This document shows, one piece after another, positions 25,203-32,558 of a stretch of DNA of 46,482 nucleotides (position 1 is the stretch's first letter; each line of letters starts with the position of its first letter). This DNA comes from UBA6115 sp964534515. Its GTDB lineage: Bacteria; Bacillota; Clostridia; Christensenellales; Aristaeellaceae. Both the position numbers and the translations under genes were made by a program. The notes under the pieces are model-generated. The model was not told the DNA's origin. It searched no databases and worked only from the letters and a program-made list of their open reading frames with translations. Where the stretch lies: positions 1-46,482 of the forward strand of contig CAZHPW010000003.1 in assembly GCA_964534515.1 (NCBI GenBank), in the 5' to 3' direction.

Positions 25203-26339
25203 TTAGAAGCAGGACTTAATGACATGAATGACCTTTTCCTGGGTTTCAGGTGCCATTTTGATGTCAGAGGGCAGGCAGAGGCCGCGGGCGAACAGGTCAG
25301 CGCCCACATCGGTGTCACCAGCGGACACAAAGGCCCTGTCCTTGTAATAGGGCTGCAGGTGCATCGGTTTCCAGAGCGGGCGGCCTTCCATGTTGTGCTC
25401 GTTTAAGCGGTTTAGGACGTCCATGGGCGTCACCTTGCTCTCGCTGTCAATGAGGGCGCAGGAGAGCCAGAAATTGGGCTCAGTGTAGCTTAAGTAGGGG
25501 TTCATGCTCAGCGGCAGGCCTTTTAAGCCCTCCAGGTAGCGCAGGTAGATTTCTTTCTTTAAGCGCTTGTGCTCATCCAGCCAGAGCAATTGACCCCGGC
25601 CGATGCCGGCGACCACGTTGCTCATGCGGTAGTTGTAGCCCAATTCGCTGTGCTGGTACCAGGGCGCGGGGTCCCGCGCCTGGGTAGCCCAGAAGCGCGC
25701 TTTTTTGACCGCCTCCTCAGAGGAGGAAAGCATCATGCCACCGCCTGAGGTGGTGATGATTTTATTACCGTTAAAGCTGATGGCGCTGTGCACGCCAAAG
25801 CCGCCGGTCTGCTTGCCCCGGTAGGTAGCGCCCAGGCTCTCAGCGGCATCCTCCAGCAGGGGAACATCATATTTCTCACACAGAGCCATGATTTCATCCA
25901 GTTTGGCCGGGGTGCCATAGAGATGGGCCAGCAGCACGGCCTTGGGCTTGCGGCGCTCAAAGCTGCCGCCGTCATAATACTTCAAGGCTTTTTCAAGTGC
26001 GGCGGGGTCCATGTTCCAGGTGTCGCGCTCGGTGTCAATGAAGACCTGGGCGCCATTTTCATAGGACACGGGGTTGACGGTAGCGGCGAAGGTCAAGTCG
26101 GAGCACAGCACGATATCATCGCGTGAAACGCCCGCCAATTTGACCATCAAATGCAAAGCCGCCGTGCCCGAAACCAAAGCCACAGCGGCCTTGACGCCCA
26201 GGTATTCGGCGGCTTCCCTTTCAAATTCGTCCACGTTGCGCCCAAGCGGGGCGACCCAGTTGGTATCAAAAGCTTCCTGAACGAAGCGCATCTCATCCCC
26301 ATGCATGGTGGGCGAGGAGAGGTAAATTCTTTCTTCCAC
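25203..26339 (-). CDS. DegT-family aminotransferase, PglE-like
   Basis: The PLP enzyme opens RIYLSSPTMHGDEMRFVQEAFDTN, as in PglE and related UDP-4-keto-6-deoxy-GlcNAc C4-aminotransferases, with VSGTAALHL, LLEDAAESLGA and the Schiff-base Lys in NGNKIITTSGGG (about 193). I place the start at GTG 26339 with GGAGG nine bases upstream, giving 378 residues. The frame is open back to 26504, but that stretch contains the promoter and leader hairpin and does not resemble the family. It is the first gene of the operon. Confidence 0.92.
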   Translation of the reverse strand: MEERIYLSSPTMHGDEMRFVQEAFDTNWVAPLGRNVDEFEREAAEYLGVKAAVALVSGTAALHLMVKLAGVSRDDIVLCSDLTFAATVNPVSYENGAQVFIDTERDTWNMDPAALEKALKYYDGGSFERRKPKAVLLAHLYGTPAKLDEIMALCEKYDVPLLEDAAESLGATYRGKQTGGFGVHSAISFNGNKIITTSGGGMMLSSSEEAVKKARFWATQARDPAPWYQHSELGYNYRMSNVVAGIGRGQLLWLDEHKRLKKEIYLRYLEGLKGLPLSMNPYLSYTEPNFWLSCALIDSESKVTPMDVLNRLNEHNMEGRPLWKPMHLQPYYKDRAFVSAGDTDVGADLFARGLCLPSDIKMAPETQEKVIHVIKSCF

Positions 26340-26364
26340 GGTGCACTGCCTCCGTAATCTGCCG

Positions 26365-26382
26365 GGCCGGATGTATCCGGCC
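26365..26382 (-). promoter_or_regulatory. Perfect palindrome in the polysaccharide operon leader
   Basis: GGCCGGAT is followed two bases later by its reverse complement ATCCGGCC. The element lies about 45-62 bases after the predicted transcription start and 11 bases before the GGAGG site of the first gene. No T-run follows, so it is not a terminator. It could be an RNA hairpin or a protein-binding site. Confidence 0.6.
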
Positions 26383-26433
26383 TCCATTCCCCGGCCAAAA
26401 GACACACAAAACCAGTGCCTTTCAGCGTCCTTT

Positions 26434-26439
26434 ATTATA
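26434..26439 (-). promoter_or_regulatory. Extended -10 promoter of the polysaccharide operon
   Basis: Minus strand TGCTATAAT is a perfect extended -10 (TGn TATAAT). There is no good -35 at 16-18 bases, as expected for this class. The leader to the GTG at 26339 is about 88 bases. The 338-base divergent region 26340-26677 holds this promoter, the leader palindrome and the promoter of the fibronectin-III gene; I see no gene in it. Confidence 0.65.
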
Positions 26440-26604
26440 GCACGATAAGGCAAGATTAACCACATCCCATCCCGGCGGGACGCATTTGTTCCCGCGCAGT
26501 CCATCTGGCTAAAAACAAGCAGCCTGGCAGGAGGATGAGGCGCAAAACAACAAAGCCATTCATTAGTTTCTTAATCTTTTTTTAACAAATTGTAAAATTT
26601 CAAC

Positions 26605-26633
26605 TTGAAACCACGCTATCGCTTTGCTATACT
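26605..26633 (+). promoter_or_regulatory. Promoter of the fibronectin-III protein gene
   Basis: TTGAAA (26605-26610), 17-base spacer, TATACT (26628-26633) with TG before the -10. An A/T-rich tract lies directly upstream and may serve as an UP element. Confidence 0.75.
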
Positions 26634-26677
26634 GGGCAGAGCAAAATCGGTATTTGACGATGCAACAGGAGGTAACC

Positions 26678-27592
26678 ATGAAAAAGAGAATCCTTTCCGC
26701 CCTGCTCGCCAGCCTGATGCTGGTGGGCTTGCTCCCCCTGATGGGCGCGCAGGCTGCCCCCACAATGGTAGTCGCCACGGTGAACCGCCAAACCGCCTAT
26801 GTCGGCGACACCATTACCTGGACCCTCAACGTGGAGCCGGCCACCATTCAAAGCCAGACCCGCGTGCGCGTCATGGTTGACGGCGTAGCCAAGTATGACA
26901 GCCCCTGGACGAACTCTAAAACCCACAGCTATGTGACGCTTCTGGCTGGCGACCATGTGGCCGAAGCCATGGCGACTGACCTGGCGGACAACGCGATTGT
27001 GACCAGCGATTCCGTGACTACCAAAGTCAGCCTCAAGCCCGGCCCCACCATCACCAAGATTGACGCCATCAACGAGACCGCGCTCAAATTGACCTGGACC
27101 GCCGTGTCCGGCGCCGCCGGCTACAAAGTTTTCTCCGCGACCAGCCCGGCCGGCCCCTACACTTTGAGGCGTTACACCACCACGACCACCGCACCTGTGA
27201 GCTTCTTAAAGCCCGGCGTGCGCACCTTCTTTAAGGTTTCCGCCTACATCGAGTCCGAAGGCAAGAAATATGACCTGTCCGAACAGAGCCCCTACAAGAT
27301 TGGTGTGCCGGTTGGAACAGCCTCCATCACAAAGATTGACAATGACAAGGCCGGCCGTGTATTCCTGACCTGGAAATTCGCTCCCAGCGCGACCGGCTAT
27401 GAAGTCTGGCGCAGCAACAGCCCCACCAGCGGCTTCACCCTCATTAAAAACGCGACCTCCACTTCCTATGTGGACAACACCGTGCAGCGCGGCCGCTCCT
27501 ACTACTACAAGGTCTTCCCCTATGCCCGTCTGTTCGCGGTCAACTACTACGGCCAAATGAGCATGCTGCGCAGCATCAAGGTTCTCAAGTAA
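26678..27592 (+). CDS. Secreted protein with two fibronectin type III domains
   Basis: The start is ATG 26678 with AGGAGG upstream; the frame is open from 26624 but that part overlaps the promoter. The 304-residue product has a signal peptide (cleavage near AQA, residue 26), an N-terminal beta-sandwich of about 90 residues (YVGDTITWTL, VMVDGVAKYDSPW) and two FnIII repeats (about 123-210 and 215-304; LKLTWTAVSGAAGYKVF and VFLTWKFAPSATGYEVW). No catalytic module, lipobox or sorting signal is present, so it is probably a released adhesion or binding protein. It is divergent from the polysaccharide operon and monocistronic. Confidence 0.87.
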   Translation: MKKRILSALLASLMLVGLLPLMGAQAAPTMVVATVNRQTAYVGDTITWTLNVEPATIQSQTRVRVMVDGVAKYDSPWTNSKTHSYVTLLAGDHVAEAMATDLADNAIVTSDSVTTKVSLKPGPTITKIDAINETALKLTWTAVSGAAGYKVFSATSPAGPYTLRRYTTTTTAPVSFLKPGVRTFFKVSAYIESEGKKYDLSEQSPYKIGVPVGTASITKIDNDKAGRVFLTWKFAPSATGYEVWRSNSPTSGFTLIKNATSTSYVDNTVQRGRSYYYKVFPYARLFAVNYYGQMSMLRSIKVLK

Positions 27593-27609
27593 TCAAGCTT
27601 TAGTTCATT

Positions 27610-27640
27610 CATCCCCCGGGTAACCGGGGGATGTTTTTGT
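27610..27640 (+). terminator. Terminator of the fibronectin-III gene
   Basis: CATCCCCCGG (27610-27619), GTAA loop, CCGGGGGATG (27624-27633), then TTTTTGT: a 10-bp stem with a stable tetraloop and T-run. Confidence 0.9.
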
Positions 27641-27695
27641 TTACGGGAAACCATATGTTTATCAAAAGGCGCTTGGTAATCATCTTCCTGTCGCC

Positions 27696-27724
27696 TTGTT
27701 TTCGCCCGCACCTGCCGCTATAAT
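27696..27724 (+). promoter_or_regulatory. Promoter of the sulfatase-maturase pair
   Basis: TTGTTT (27696-27701), 17-base spacer, perfect TATAAT (27719-27724), 26 bases before the sulfatase ATG. TCGCAAGCGA just after the -10 (27727-27736) is a small palindrome overlapping the likely transcription start. Confidence 0.65.
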
Positions 27725-27750
27725 TATCGCAAGCGAAACGAGGTGCGACC

Positions 27751-29142
27751 ATGAAACACCCCAACATTGTCATGATTATCGCGGATGACCTGGGACATTG
27801 GACCCTGGGCTGTGAGGGCAATAAGGACGCCGTCACGCCCAACATTGACCGCTTGGCCAAAGAAGGCATGCAGCTGAGGCGCTTTTACTGCGCTTCGCCC
27901 GTGTGCTCCCCGGCAAGGGCGAGTTTGCTGACAGGCAAAATGCCCTCCGCCCACGGCGTTGCCGACTGGATTCGCAAGGGCAACGTCAAAACCGAGGATG
28001 ACACACCCGTTGAGTATCTAAAAGGCCAGACCGGGTACACGCAATACCTGAAGGACGCGGGCTATGAGTGCGCGCTGTCGGGCAAATGGCACCTGGGCGA
28101 CAGCCAGCGGCCCCAGCAGGGCTTTAGCCACTGGTACACCCACCAGCGGGGCGGCGGCCCTTACTTCAATGCCCCCATGATTCGGGACGGCCGGCTTTAC
28201 AACGAGCCCACCTACATCACCCACGCCATCACCAAGGACGCCTGCGAATACATCCACAACCGCAAAAAGAAGGAAAAGCCCTTCTATCTCCAAGTAGGCT
28301 ACACCGCGCCGCACACGCCCTGGGTGGATAGCCACCCGAAGAACTATGTGGATTTGTTCAGGGGCAAGCCTTTTGACTCCTGCCCCATTGAGCCAAGGCA
28401 TGAAGACCAGGTGCCCTATGACCAATTTGCCGACCCCAGGCAGGACATGCTGGAGGGGTATTTCGCCGCCGTCATCGCCATGGATGAGGGCGTGGGCGAC
28501 ATTTTGGCCGCGCTGGAGACGCAGGGCATCCTGGATGACACCCTTGTCATCTTCACCTCGGACAACGGCTTTAACTGCGGCCATCACGGCATTTGGGGCA
28601 AGGGCAACGGCACCATCCCCTTTAACATGTATGAAAGCTCCGTCAAGGTACCCTTCATCGTGCGCGCGCCCGGCCTGGTGCCAGAAGGCAGCATGTCCCA
28701 AAACGTCGTTTCGGCCTATGACTGGTTTTTAACCGTGCTGGACTTAATTGGAGAAGAAAGCAAGGAAGACAACCTGCCCGGCACCAGCTTTTTGGCCGTT
28801 CTCAAGGGCGACAAAGCCCAGGAGAGCCAGGAAGCCTACCTGTATGACGAGTACGGCGACACCCGGATGCTGATTCATGGTGACTGGAAATACATCAAGC
28901 GTTATCCAAACGGCCCCAACCTATTGTTTAACTTGAGGGAAGACCCAAAGGAGGAGAACAGCCGCTTTAACAGCGCAGAACCAAGCCTGATTGCCAACCT
29001 GGACCGGCAATTGGAGCACTGGTTCGCCGAGTATTCCAAACCGGAAATGGACAGCAGAAGCCAGGGCGTCCTGGGCTTTGGCCAGGACAAAGCCGTCGGA
29101 GCGGAAGGCTTTGAAGAGGCGTCCTTTTGCAAGAATATGTAG
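27751..29142 (+). CDS. Cys-type sulfatase
   Basis: The 463-residue protein is a type I sulfatase: metal-site opening PNIVMIIADDLG (4-15), the formylglycine motif C52-S-P-A-R with SLLTG after it, GKWHLGD near 110-116 and TSDNGFNCGHHG near 270. The conserved Cys must be oxidised to formylglycine; the anaerobic maturase encoded next would do this. There is no signal peptide, so it should act in the cytoplasm on an imported sulfated sugar or sulfate ester. The final stretch lacks further domains. GAGGTG lies five bases before the ATG. The substrate is not readable from sequence. Confidence 0.92.
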   Translation: MKHPNIVMIIADDLGHWTLGCEGNKDAVTPNIDRLAKEGMQLRRFYCASPVCSPARASLLTGKMPSAHGVADWIRKGNVKTEDDTPVEYLKGQTGYTQYLKDAGYECALSGKWHLGDSQRPQQGFSHWYTHQRGGGPYFNAPMIRDGRLYNEPTYITHAITKDACEYIHNRKKKEKPFYLQVGYTAPHTPWVDSHPKNYVDLFRGKPFDSCPIEPRHEDQVPYDQFADPRQDMLEGYFAAVIAMDEGVGDILAALETQGILDDTLVIFTSDNGFNCGHHGIWGKGNGTIPFNMYESSVKVPFIVRAPGLVPEGSMSQNVVSAYDWFLTVLDLIGEESKEDNLPGTSFLAVLKGDKAQESQEAYLYDEYGDTRMLIHGDWKYIKRYPNGPNLLFNLREDPKEENSRFNSAEPSLIANLDRQLEHWFAEYSKPEMDSRSQGVLGFGQDKAVGAEGFEEASFCKNM

Positions 29143-29211
29143 CCGGTGATGCGTATCAACCATTAAAGCAAGCGATTTGCACCAGGGTACGGATTTACAA
29201 GGAGGAAAGGA

Positions 29212-30330
29212 TTGCCCCCGCTCTCACTGCTGATTAAGCCGGTTTCCGGCGCCTGCAACCTGCGCTGCACCTATTGTTTTTACATGGACGAAATGGACAG
29301 CCGCGCCAAGGCCAATTACGGGCGCATGGACGAGGAGACCGTCAAAACCCTCATCCGCCGCGCGCTGACCTTTGCCGATGGCCGGGTTCATTTTGCCTTC
29401 CAGGGCGGGGAACCCACCCTGGCCGGGGCGGATTTTTACCGCTTTTTCACTGAGGAGGTCAACAAGCAAAACCGCCGCAAGCTGCAGATTCACTACGCGC
29501 TGCAGACCAACGGCTATGAACTGACGGATGACTTGCTAAATGTACTCAAGGAGAACCAATTTCTCTTGGGCGTGTCGCTGGACGGTACCCGCGACATCCA
29601 CGACAGCAGGCGGCTGACCGGGAAGGGCGAAAAGACCTATGACCGGGTGCTTGCAAACATTGACATGCTGCGGGACCGGGGCATTGACTACAACATTCTG
29701 TGCGTAGTGGACGACGCGGTCGCGGATGACGGCAAGGTGGTCTACCAAAACCTGAGGCGGCACGGCTACCTGCAGTTCATCCCCTGCCTTGATCCCCTGG
29801 AAGGCGGTGAGGAGCCCGTTCTTGACCCGGAGAAATACAGAAAGTTCCTCATTGACATCTTTGACGAGTTTGAAAAGGACTTAAGAAGCGGGAATTATGT
29901 CAGCGTCAACCTGTTTGACAGTTGGATAAACATGCTCTATGGCCGGCCGCCCGCAACCTGTGGCTTCATCGGCGTTTGCGCGCCTAATTACCTAGCCGAG
30001 AGCGACGGCTCCGTCTACCCCTGCGATTTTTACGCGCTGGATGAGCACTACCTGGGTAACCTGAAGGAGGACTCGCTTTATCACCTGGAAAAGACGCAGA
30101 GGATGCGCGATTTTCTGGAGGAATCAAAGCAGGTGGATGAGGCCTGTAAAACCTGCCCCTGGCTGTTCATCTGCCGGGGCGGCTGCAAACGGGAGCGCCA
30201 GCGGGGCATCCAGGGGCCGCTTCAAAGAAATCGCCTGTGCGAGGGTCTGAAAACCTTCTTTGACGCGCGGTTTGAACGCATGAAAGCGCTGGGCGAGGTG
30301 CCGGTGAAGAGCCTGCCAAAGCAAAGCTAA
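29212..30330 (+). CDS. Anaerobic sulfatase-maturating enzyme (radical SAM, SPASM)
   Basis: The 372-residue protein has the radical-SAM cluster motif C15-NLR-C19-TY-C22, the LQTNG and LDGTRDIHD segments of the anSME group, and a C-terminal SPASM region (CGFIGVCAPNY, CDFYALD, CKTCPWLFICRGGCKRE) for two more iron-sulfur clusters. anSMEs convert the active-site Cys or Ser of sulfatases to formylglycine without oxygen. The start is TTG 29212 with GGAGG six bases before. It follows the sulfatase gene after 69 bases and shares its promoter and the terminator at 30336, so the pair is a self-sufficient unit. Confidence 0.93.
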   Translation: MPPLSLLIKPVSGACNLRCTYCFYMDEMDSRAKANYGRMDEETVKTLIRRALTFADGRVHFAFQGGEPTLAGADFYRFFTEEVNKQNRRKLQIHYALQTNGYELTDDLLNVLKENQFLLGVSLDGTRDIHDSRRLTGKGEKTYDRVLANIDMLRDRGIDYNILCVVDDAVADDGKVVYQNLRRHGYLQFIPCLDPLEGGEEPVLDPEKYRKFLIDIFDEFEKDLRSGNYVSVNLFDSWINMLYGRPPATCGFIGVCAPNYLAESDGSVYPCDFYALDEHYLGNLKEDSLYHLEKTQRMRDFLEESKQVDEACKTCPWLFICRGGCKRERQRGIQGPLQRNRLCEGLKTFFDARFERMKALGEVPVKSLPKQS

Positions 30331-30335
30331 ATAAC

Positions 30336-30365
30336 AAAAATCCCTTGAGCAATCAAGGGATTTTT
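30336..30365. terminator. Bidirectional terminator shared by the maturase gene and tRNA-Arg
   Basis: AAAAATCCCTTGA, GCAA loop, TCAAGGGATTTTT. It has a T-run on both strands and ends two bases from the encoded CCA end of the tRNA, so it terminates both converging transcripts. Confidence 0.9.
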
Positions 30366-30367
30366 GG

Positions 30368-30444
30368 TGGCGCGCCCTAAGAGATTCGAACTCCTGACCT
30401 TTTGGTTCGTAGCCAAACACTCTATCCAGCTGAGCTAAGGGCGC
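30368..30444 (-). tRNA. tRNA-Arg (anticodon ACG)
   Basis: The 77-base minus-strand sequence folds as a tRNA: acceptor GCGCCCT/AGGGCGC, D-arm AGCTCAGCTGGATAGAG, anticodon stem TTTGG/CCAAA with loop CTACGAA (anticodon ACG), T-loop GTTCGAATC, and an encoded CCA. ACG is read as ICG after A34 deamination and decodes CGN arginine codons. Confidence 0.96.
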
Positions 30445-30470
30445 ATACTGTCTTGTTTGACAGCCCAATG

Positions 30471-30499
30471 ATAATAACAGGATTCCGGAAATTGTGCAA
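30471..30499 (-). promoter_or_regulatory. tRNA-Arg promoter
   Basis: On the minus strand, TTGCAC (30499-30494), 17-base spacer, TATTAT (30476-30471), followed about 27 bases later by the mature 5' end. The leader contains the small hairpin CTGTC/GACAG. The remaining part of the gap, 30500-30656, has no gene that I can support. Confidence 0.7.
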
Positions 30500-30656
30500 G
30501 CACTTTTTTCTACAATGTTCAATTTCTTGTCGGGCAAAGGGTTTTCCCCGTGGTTTTACAGCTTAATCACACTAAACCGGCACCGGTAAGAGATAAATGA
30601 AATCGAGCAGGATAGAGGAGTTGTATTCCTCAGCGATTGTTCGTTGATAGCCGCGC

Positions 30657-31667
30657 TTATTTTTGATGCCCGGTGCTTTGCTCCCTTTCCGCCATCCAGA
30701 AGCGCGCGGTGTCCTCCAAGGTCTGCGTCAGCGGCCTTGGGGCAAAGCCCAGCAGGGTTTTGGCCTTGGTGGCGTCAAAATTGCTGTTGGCCTTGACGGT
30801 ATACAGGGAGTACTCAGAGAAAATCGGCTTGATTTTGCGGATTTTGTAAACCAGGGTCATGACCGGCATGAACAGGCGCGCCAGCCAGATGGGCACCTTG
30901 GCCTTGACTTGCTTAGCGCCGGTGATGCGGTGGAAGTTCTTGAGGATGTCCATGATGGAGATGTATTCGCCCGAGAGGACAAAGTCCTCCCCCCAGTACT
31001 GGCCGGTAGCCAGGGTCACGATGGCCTTGGCGACATCGCGGATGTCGGCGAAATTGTAACCGCCATCCACCCCCATTGGAATCTTACCGTCCATGTAGTC
31101 CAAGAACAACTGGGACAGGTTGCCCCGGCCGTAGTCCCCCGGCCCGCAAAGCCCGGCGGGATAGACAATGCTGGCGTTAAGGCCATTTTCAGCCCTGGCT
31201 TTCATGACCTCATTAACCGCCATGGCCTTCGTCTTGGCATAGTAGCCGATCACGGAATCCGGGTTGACTGACTCCGGCTCCGCCATTTTCCCGCCGTTTG
31301 GTTTCTCTGTGATGGCGTGAACACTGCCCACATGGAGCATGGCCGTAACCCCGGTTTTGAGGCAGTAATCAATCATCTTTTGCGTGCCCAGCACATTGAC
31401 CTGATAAACCGCGTCAATGGGCGTCATGCTCATGGTGATGATGCCAGCTGAATGGATAAGGATTCTGGGCTCATCCGCCGCGTCAAAAAAGCGGTCCAAA
31501 TCCTCGTCTGCAAGCAGGTTGCCAAAAACGATGTCCGTTTCCCCGGGCAAGTTGGCGGCCAGGGGATCACCAGGCAGCACAAGGGCGCGCACCTTCTCGC
31601 CGCGCGATAAGAGAAGGGACACGATTTCCTGCCCCAGAAAGCCGGCAGCACCTGTGACAAAGAACAT
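30657..31667 (-). CDS. Extended SDR NAD(P)-dependent epimerase/reductase
   Basis: The 336-residue protein opens MFFVTGAAGFLGQEIV (glycine-rich NAD(P) motif), has HSAG, SVHA, then YYAKTKA carrying the catalytic YxxxK and VYPAGLCGPGDYG after it. This pattern matches the dihydroflavonol-reductase-like group of extended SDRs rather than nucleotide-sugar epimerases; substrate unknown. GGGAGG precedes the ATG. It is divergent from a TetR regulator with intertwined promoters, so it is probably the regulator's target. Confidence 0.85.
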   Translation of the reverse strand: MFFVTGAAGFLGQEIVSLLLSRGEKVRALVLPGDPLAANLPGETDIVFGNLLADEDLDRFFDAADEPRILIHSAGIITMSMTPIDAVYQVNVLGTQKMIDYCLKTGVTAMLHVGSVHAITEKPNGGKMAEPESVNPDSVIGYYAKTKAMAVNEVMKARAENGLNASIVYPAGLCGPGDYGRGNLSQLFLDYMDGKIPMGVDGGYNFADIRDVAKAIVTLATGQYWGEDFVLSGEYISIMDILKNFHRITGAKQVKAKVPIWLARLFMPVMTLVYKIRKIKPIFSEYSLYTVKANSNFDATKAKTLLGFAPRPLTQTLEDTARFWMAEREQSTGHQK

Positions 31668-31693
31668 AATATCCTCCCTGATTGGCTGTGTAA

Positions 31694-31699
31694 ATTATA
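31694..31699 (-). promoter_or_regulatory. Extended -10 promoter of the SDR gene
   Basis: Minus-strand TGTTATAAT (TGn plus perfect TATAAT), about 27 bases before the ATG. Its -35 zone overlaps the -35 of the opposing TetR promoter. Confidence 0.6.
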
Positions 31700-31710
31700 A
31701 CACAATAAGA

Positions 31711-31739
31711 TTGACAAGGGGTTAGTTATATTGTAGAAT
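31711..31739 (+). promoter_or_regulatory. Promoter of the TetR gene
   Basis: Perfect TTGACA (31711-31716), 17-base spacer, TAGAAT (31734-31739), 87 bases before the TetR start. A regulator bound here would cover both divergent promoters. Confidence 0.75.
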
Positions 31740-31826
31740 TCAACATCGTATTGTTCAACCAACAAGTTGTGCGATAAAGAGCCAGTTTATATTAAACTGA
31801 AAAACTATGATGAGAAGAAGGCAATT

Positions 31827-32423
31827 ATGACAAAACCTGTTGCAAAAAAGGAAAACCGTAGGGTTCGATATACAAGGATGGCTTTGAGAGAAAGCCTGCT
31901 GGCGCAATTGGCGACCACTCCCCTGGGCAAGATTTCCGTGTCCAAGGTTTGTGAGCAGGCCGACATCAACCGCAGCACCTTCTACATGTATTACAAGGAT
32001 GTCTACGACCTGATGGAGCAGATTGAGAATGACTTCTTTGAGGAGCTGGAATCGCTGACCGGCAAGCCTGTCACGCTGCCCAATTCCTACGGGCTGCTCA
32101 CCCGGATTTATGAAATCATTTATAAGAACCGTGACCTGGCCACCGTCATCTTCGGTGAGTTTGGCAACAAGCAGTTCATCAACCGGGTCAGCACCCTTTT
32201 CCGCGAACAAATTCTCAATGAATGGCGCAAGGTTCTCTATAAACCAGATGAAACTGACCTGGGCTATATCCATACCTTTACCACCTACACCAACCTGGGC
32301 GTGATTGAGCATTGGATTTCCCGCCATTTCCATGAGACCCCCGAGCAGCTGGCCCAGATGACCAGCAAACTGACTGCCCAGGGCCTGTCCGCCTTCTATC
32401 CTCAGGAGAACCAGAGTAAATAA
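31827..32423 (+). CDS. TetR/AcrR-family transcriptional regulator
   Basis: The 198-residue protein has an N-terminal helix-turn-helix: LGKISVSKVCEQADINRSTFYMYY, the TetR DNA-recognition signature, in about residues 33-56. A C-terminal ligand domain of the DhaS/TetR_C_8 sort follows. The ATG at 31827 has AGAAGG upstream; the frame is open from 31767, but that lies close to the promoter and lacks a ribosome site. Divergence from the SDR gene suggests control of it and of itself. The ligand is unknown. Confidence 0.88.
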   Translation: MTKPVAKKENRRVRYTRMALRESLLAQLATTPLGKISVSKVCEQADINRSTFYMYYKDVYDLMEQIENDFFEELESLTGKPVTLPNSYGLLTRIYEIIYKNRDLATVIFGEFGNKQFINRVSTLFREQILNEWRKVLYKPDETDLGYIHTFTTYTNLGVIEHWISRHFHETPEQLAQMTSKLTAQGLSAFYPQENQSK

Positions 32424-32438
32424 GACTTCAGCGTTTTT

Positions 32439-32469
32439 AGGGCTGCCAAAGAACGGCAGTCCTTTTTTT
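32439..32469 (+). terminator. Terminator of the TetR gene
   Basis: AGGGCTGCC (32439-32447) pairs, with one mismatch, to GGCAGTCCT (32455-32463), followed by a run of seven Ts that includes the last stem base. Confidence 0.85.
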
Positions 32470-32488
32470 GTGCCCGGGTTTTTGACCC

Positions 32489-32517
32489 TTGCGCGGGGAT
32501 AAGGAACTTGCTATACT
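32489..32517 (+). promoter_or_regulatory. Promoter of the SOS trio
   Basis: TTGCGC (32489-32494), 17-base spacer, TATACT (32512-32517) preceded by TG. The LexA box lies just after the -10. Confidence 0.7.
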
Positions 32518-32525
32518 CAAAACAA

Positions 32526-32537
32526 GAACATTTGTTC
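32526..32537 (+). promoter_or_regulatory. LexA (SOS) box
   Basis: GAACATTTGTTC fits the Gram-positive LexA consensus GAAC-N4-GTTC exactly. It overlaps the predicted transcription start of the Y-family polymerase gene, so bound LexA would block initiation. Confidence 0.85.
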
Positions 32538-32558
32538 CCGTTTTGGAGGTGAATCTAT

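Noticed and set aside
26340..26504. N-terminal extension of the PglE-like aminotransferase
   Set aside because: The frame is open but covers the promoter and leader palindrome, does not match the family, and the GTG at 26339 has the ribosome site.
30368..30444. tRNA-Arg as an integration site of a mobile element
   Set aside because: No partial tRNA copy, integrase or direct repeat was found on either side in the window.
30617..30640. Hairpin GAGGA/TCCTC after the SDR gene as a terminator
   Set aside because: Short stem and no T-run after it. The end of that transcript remains unknown.
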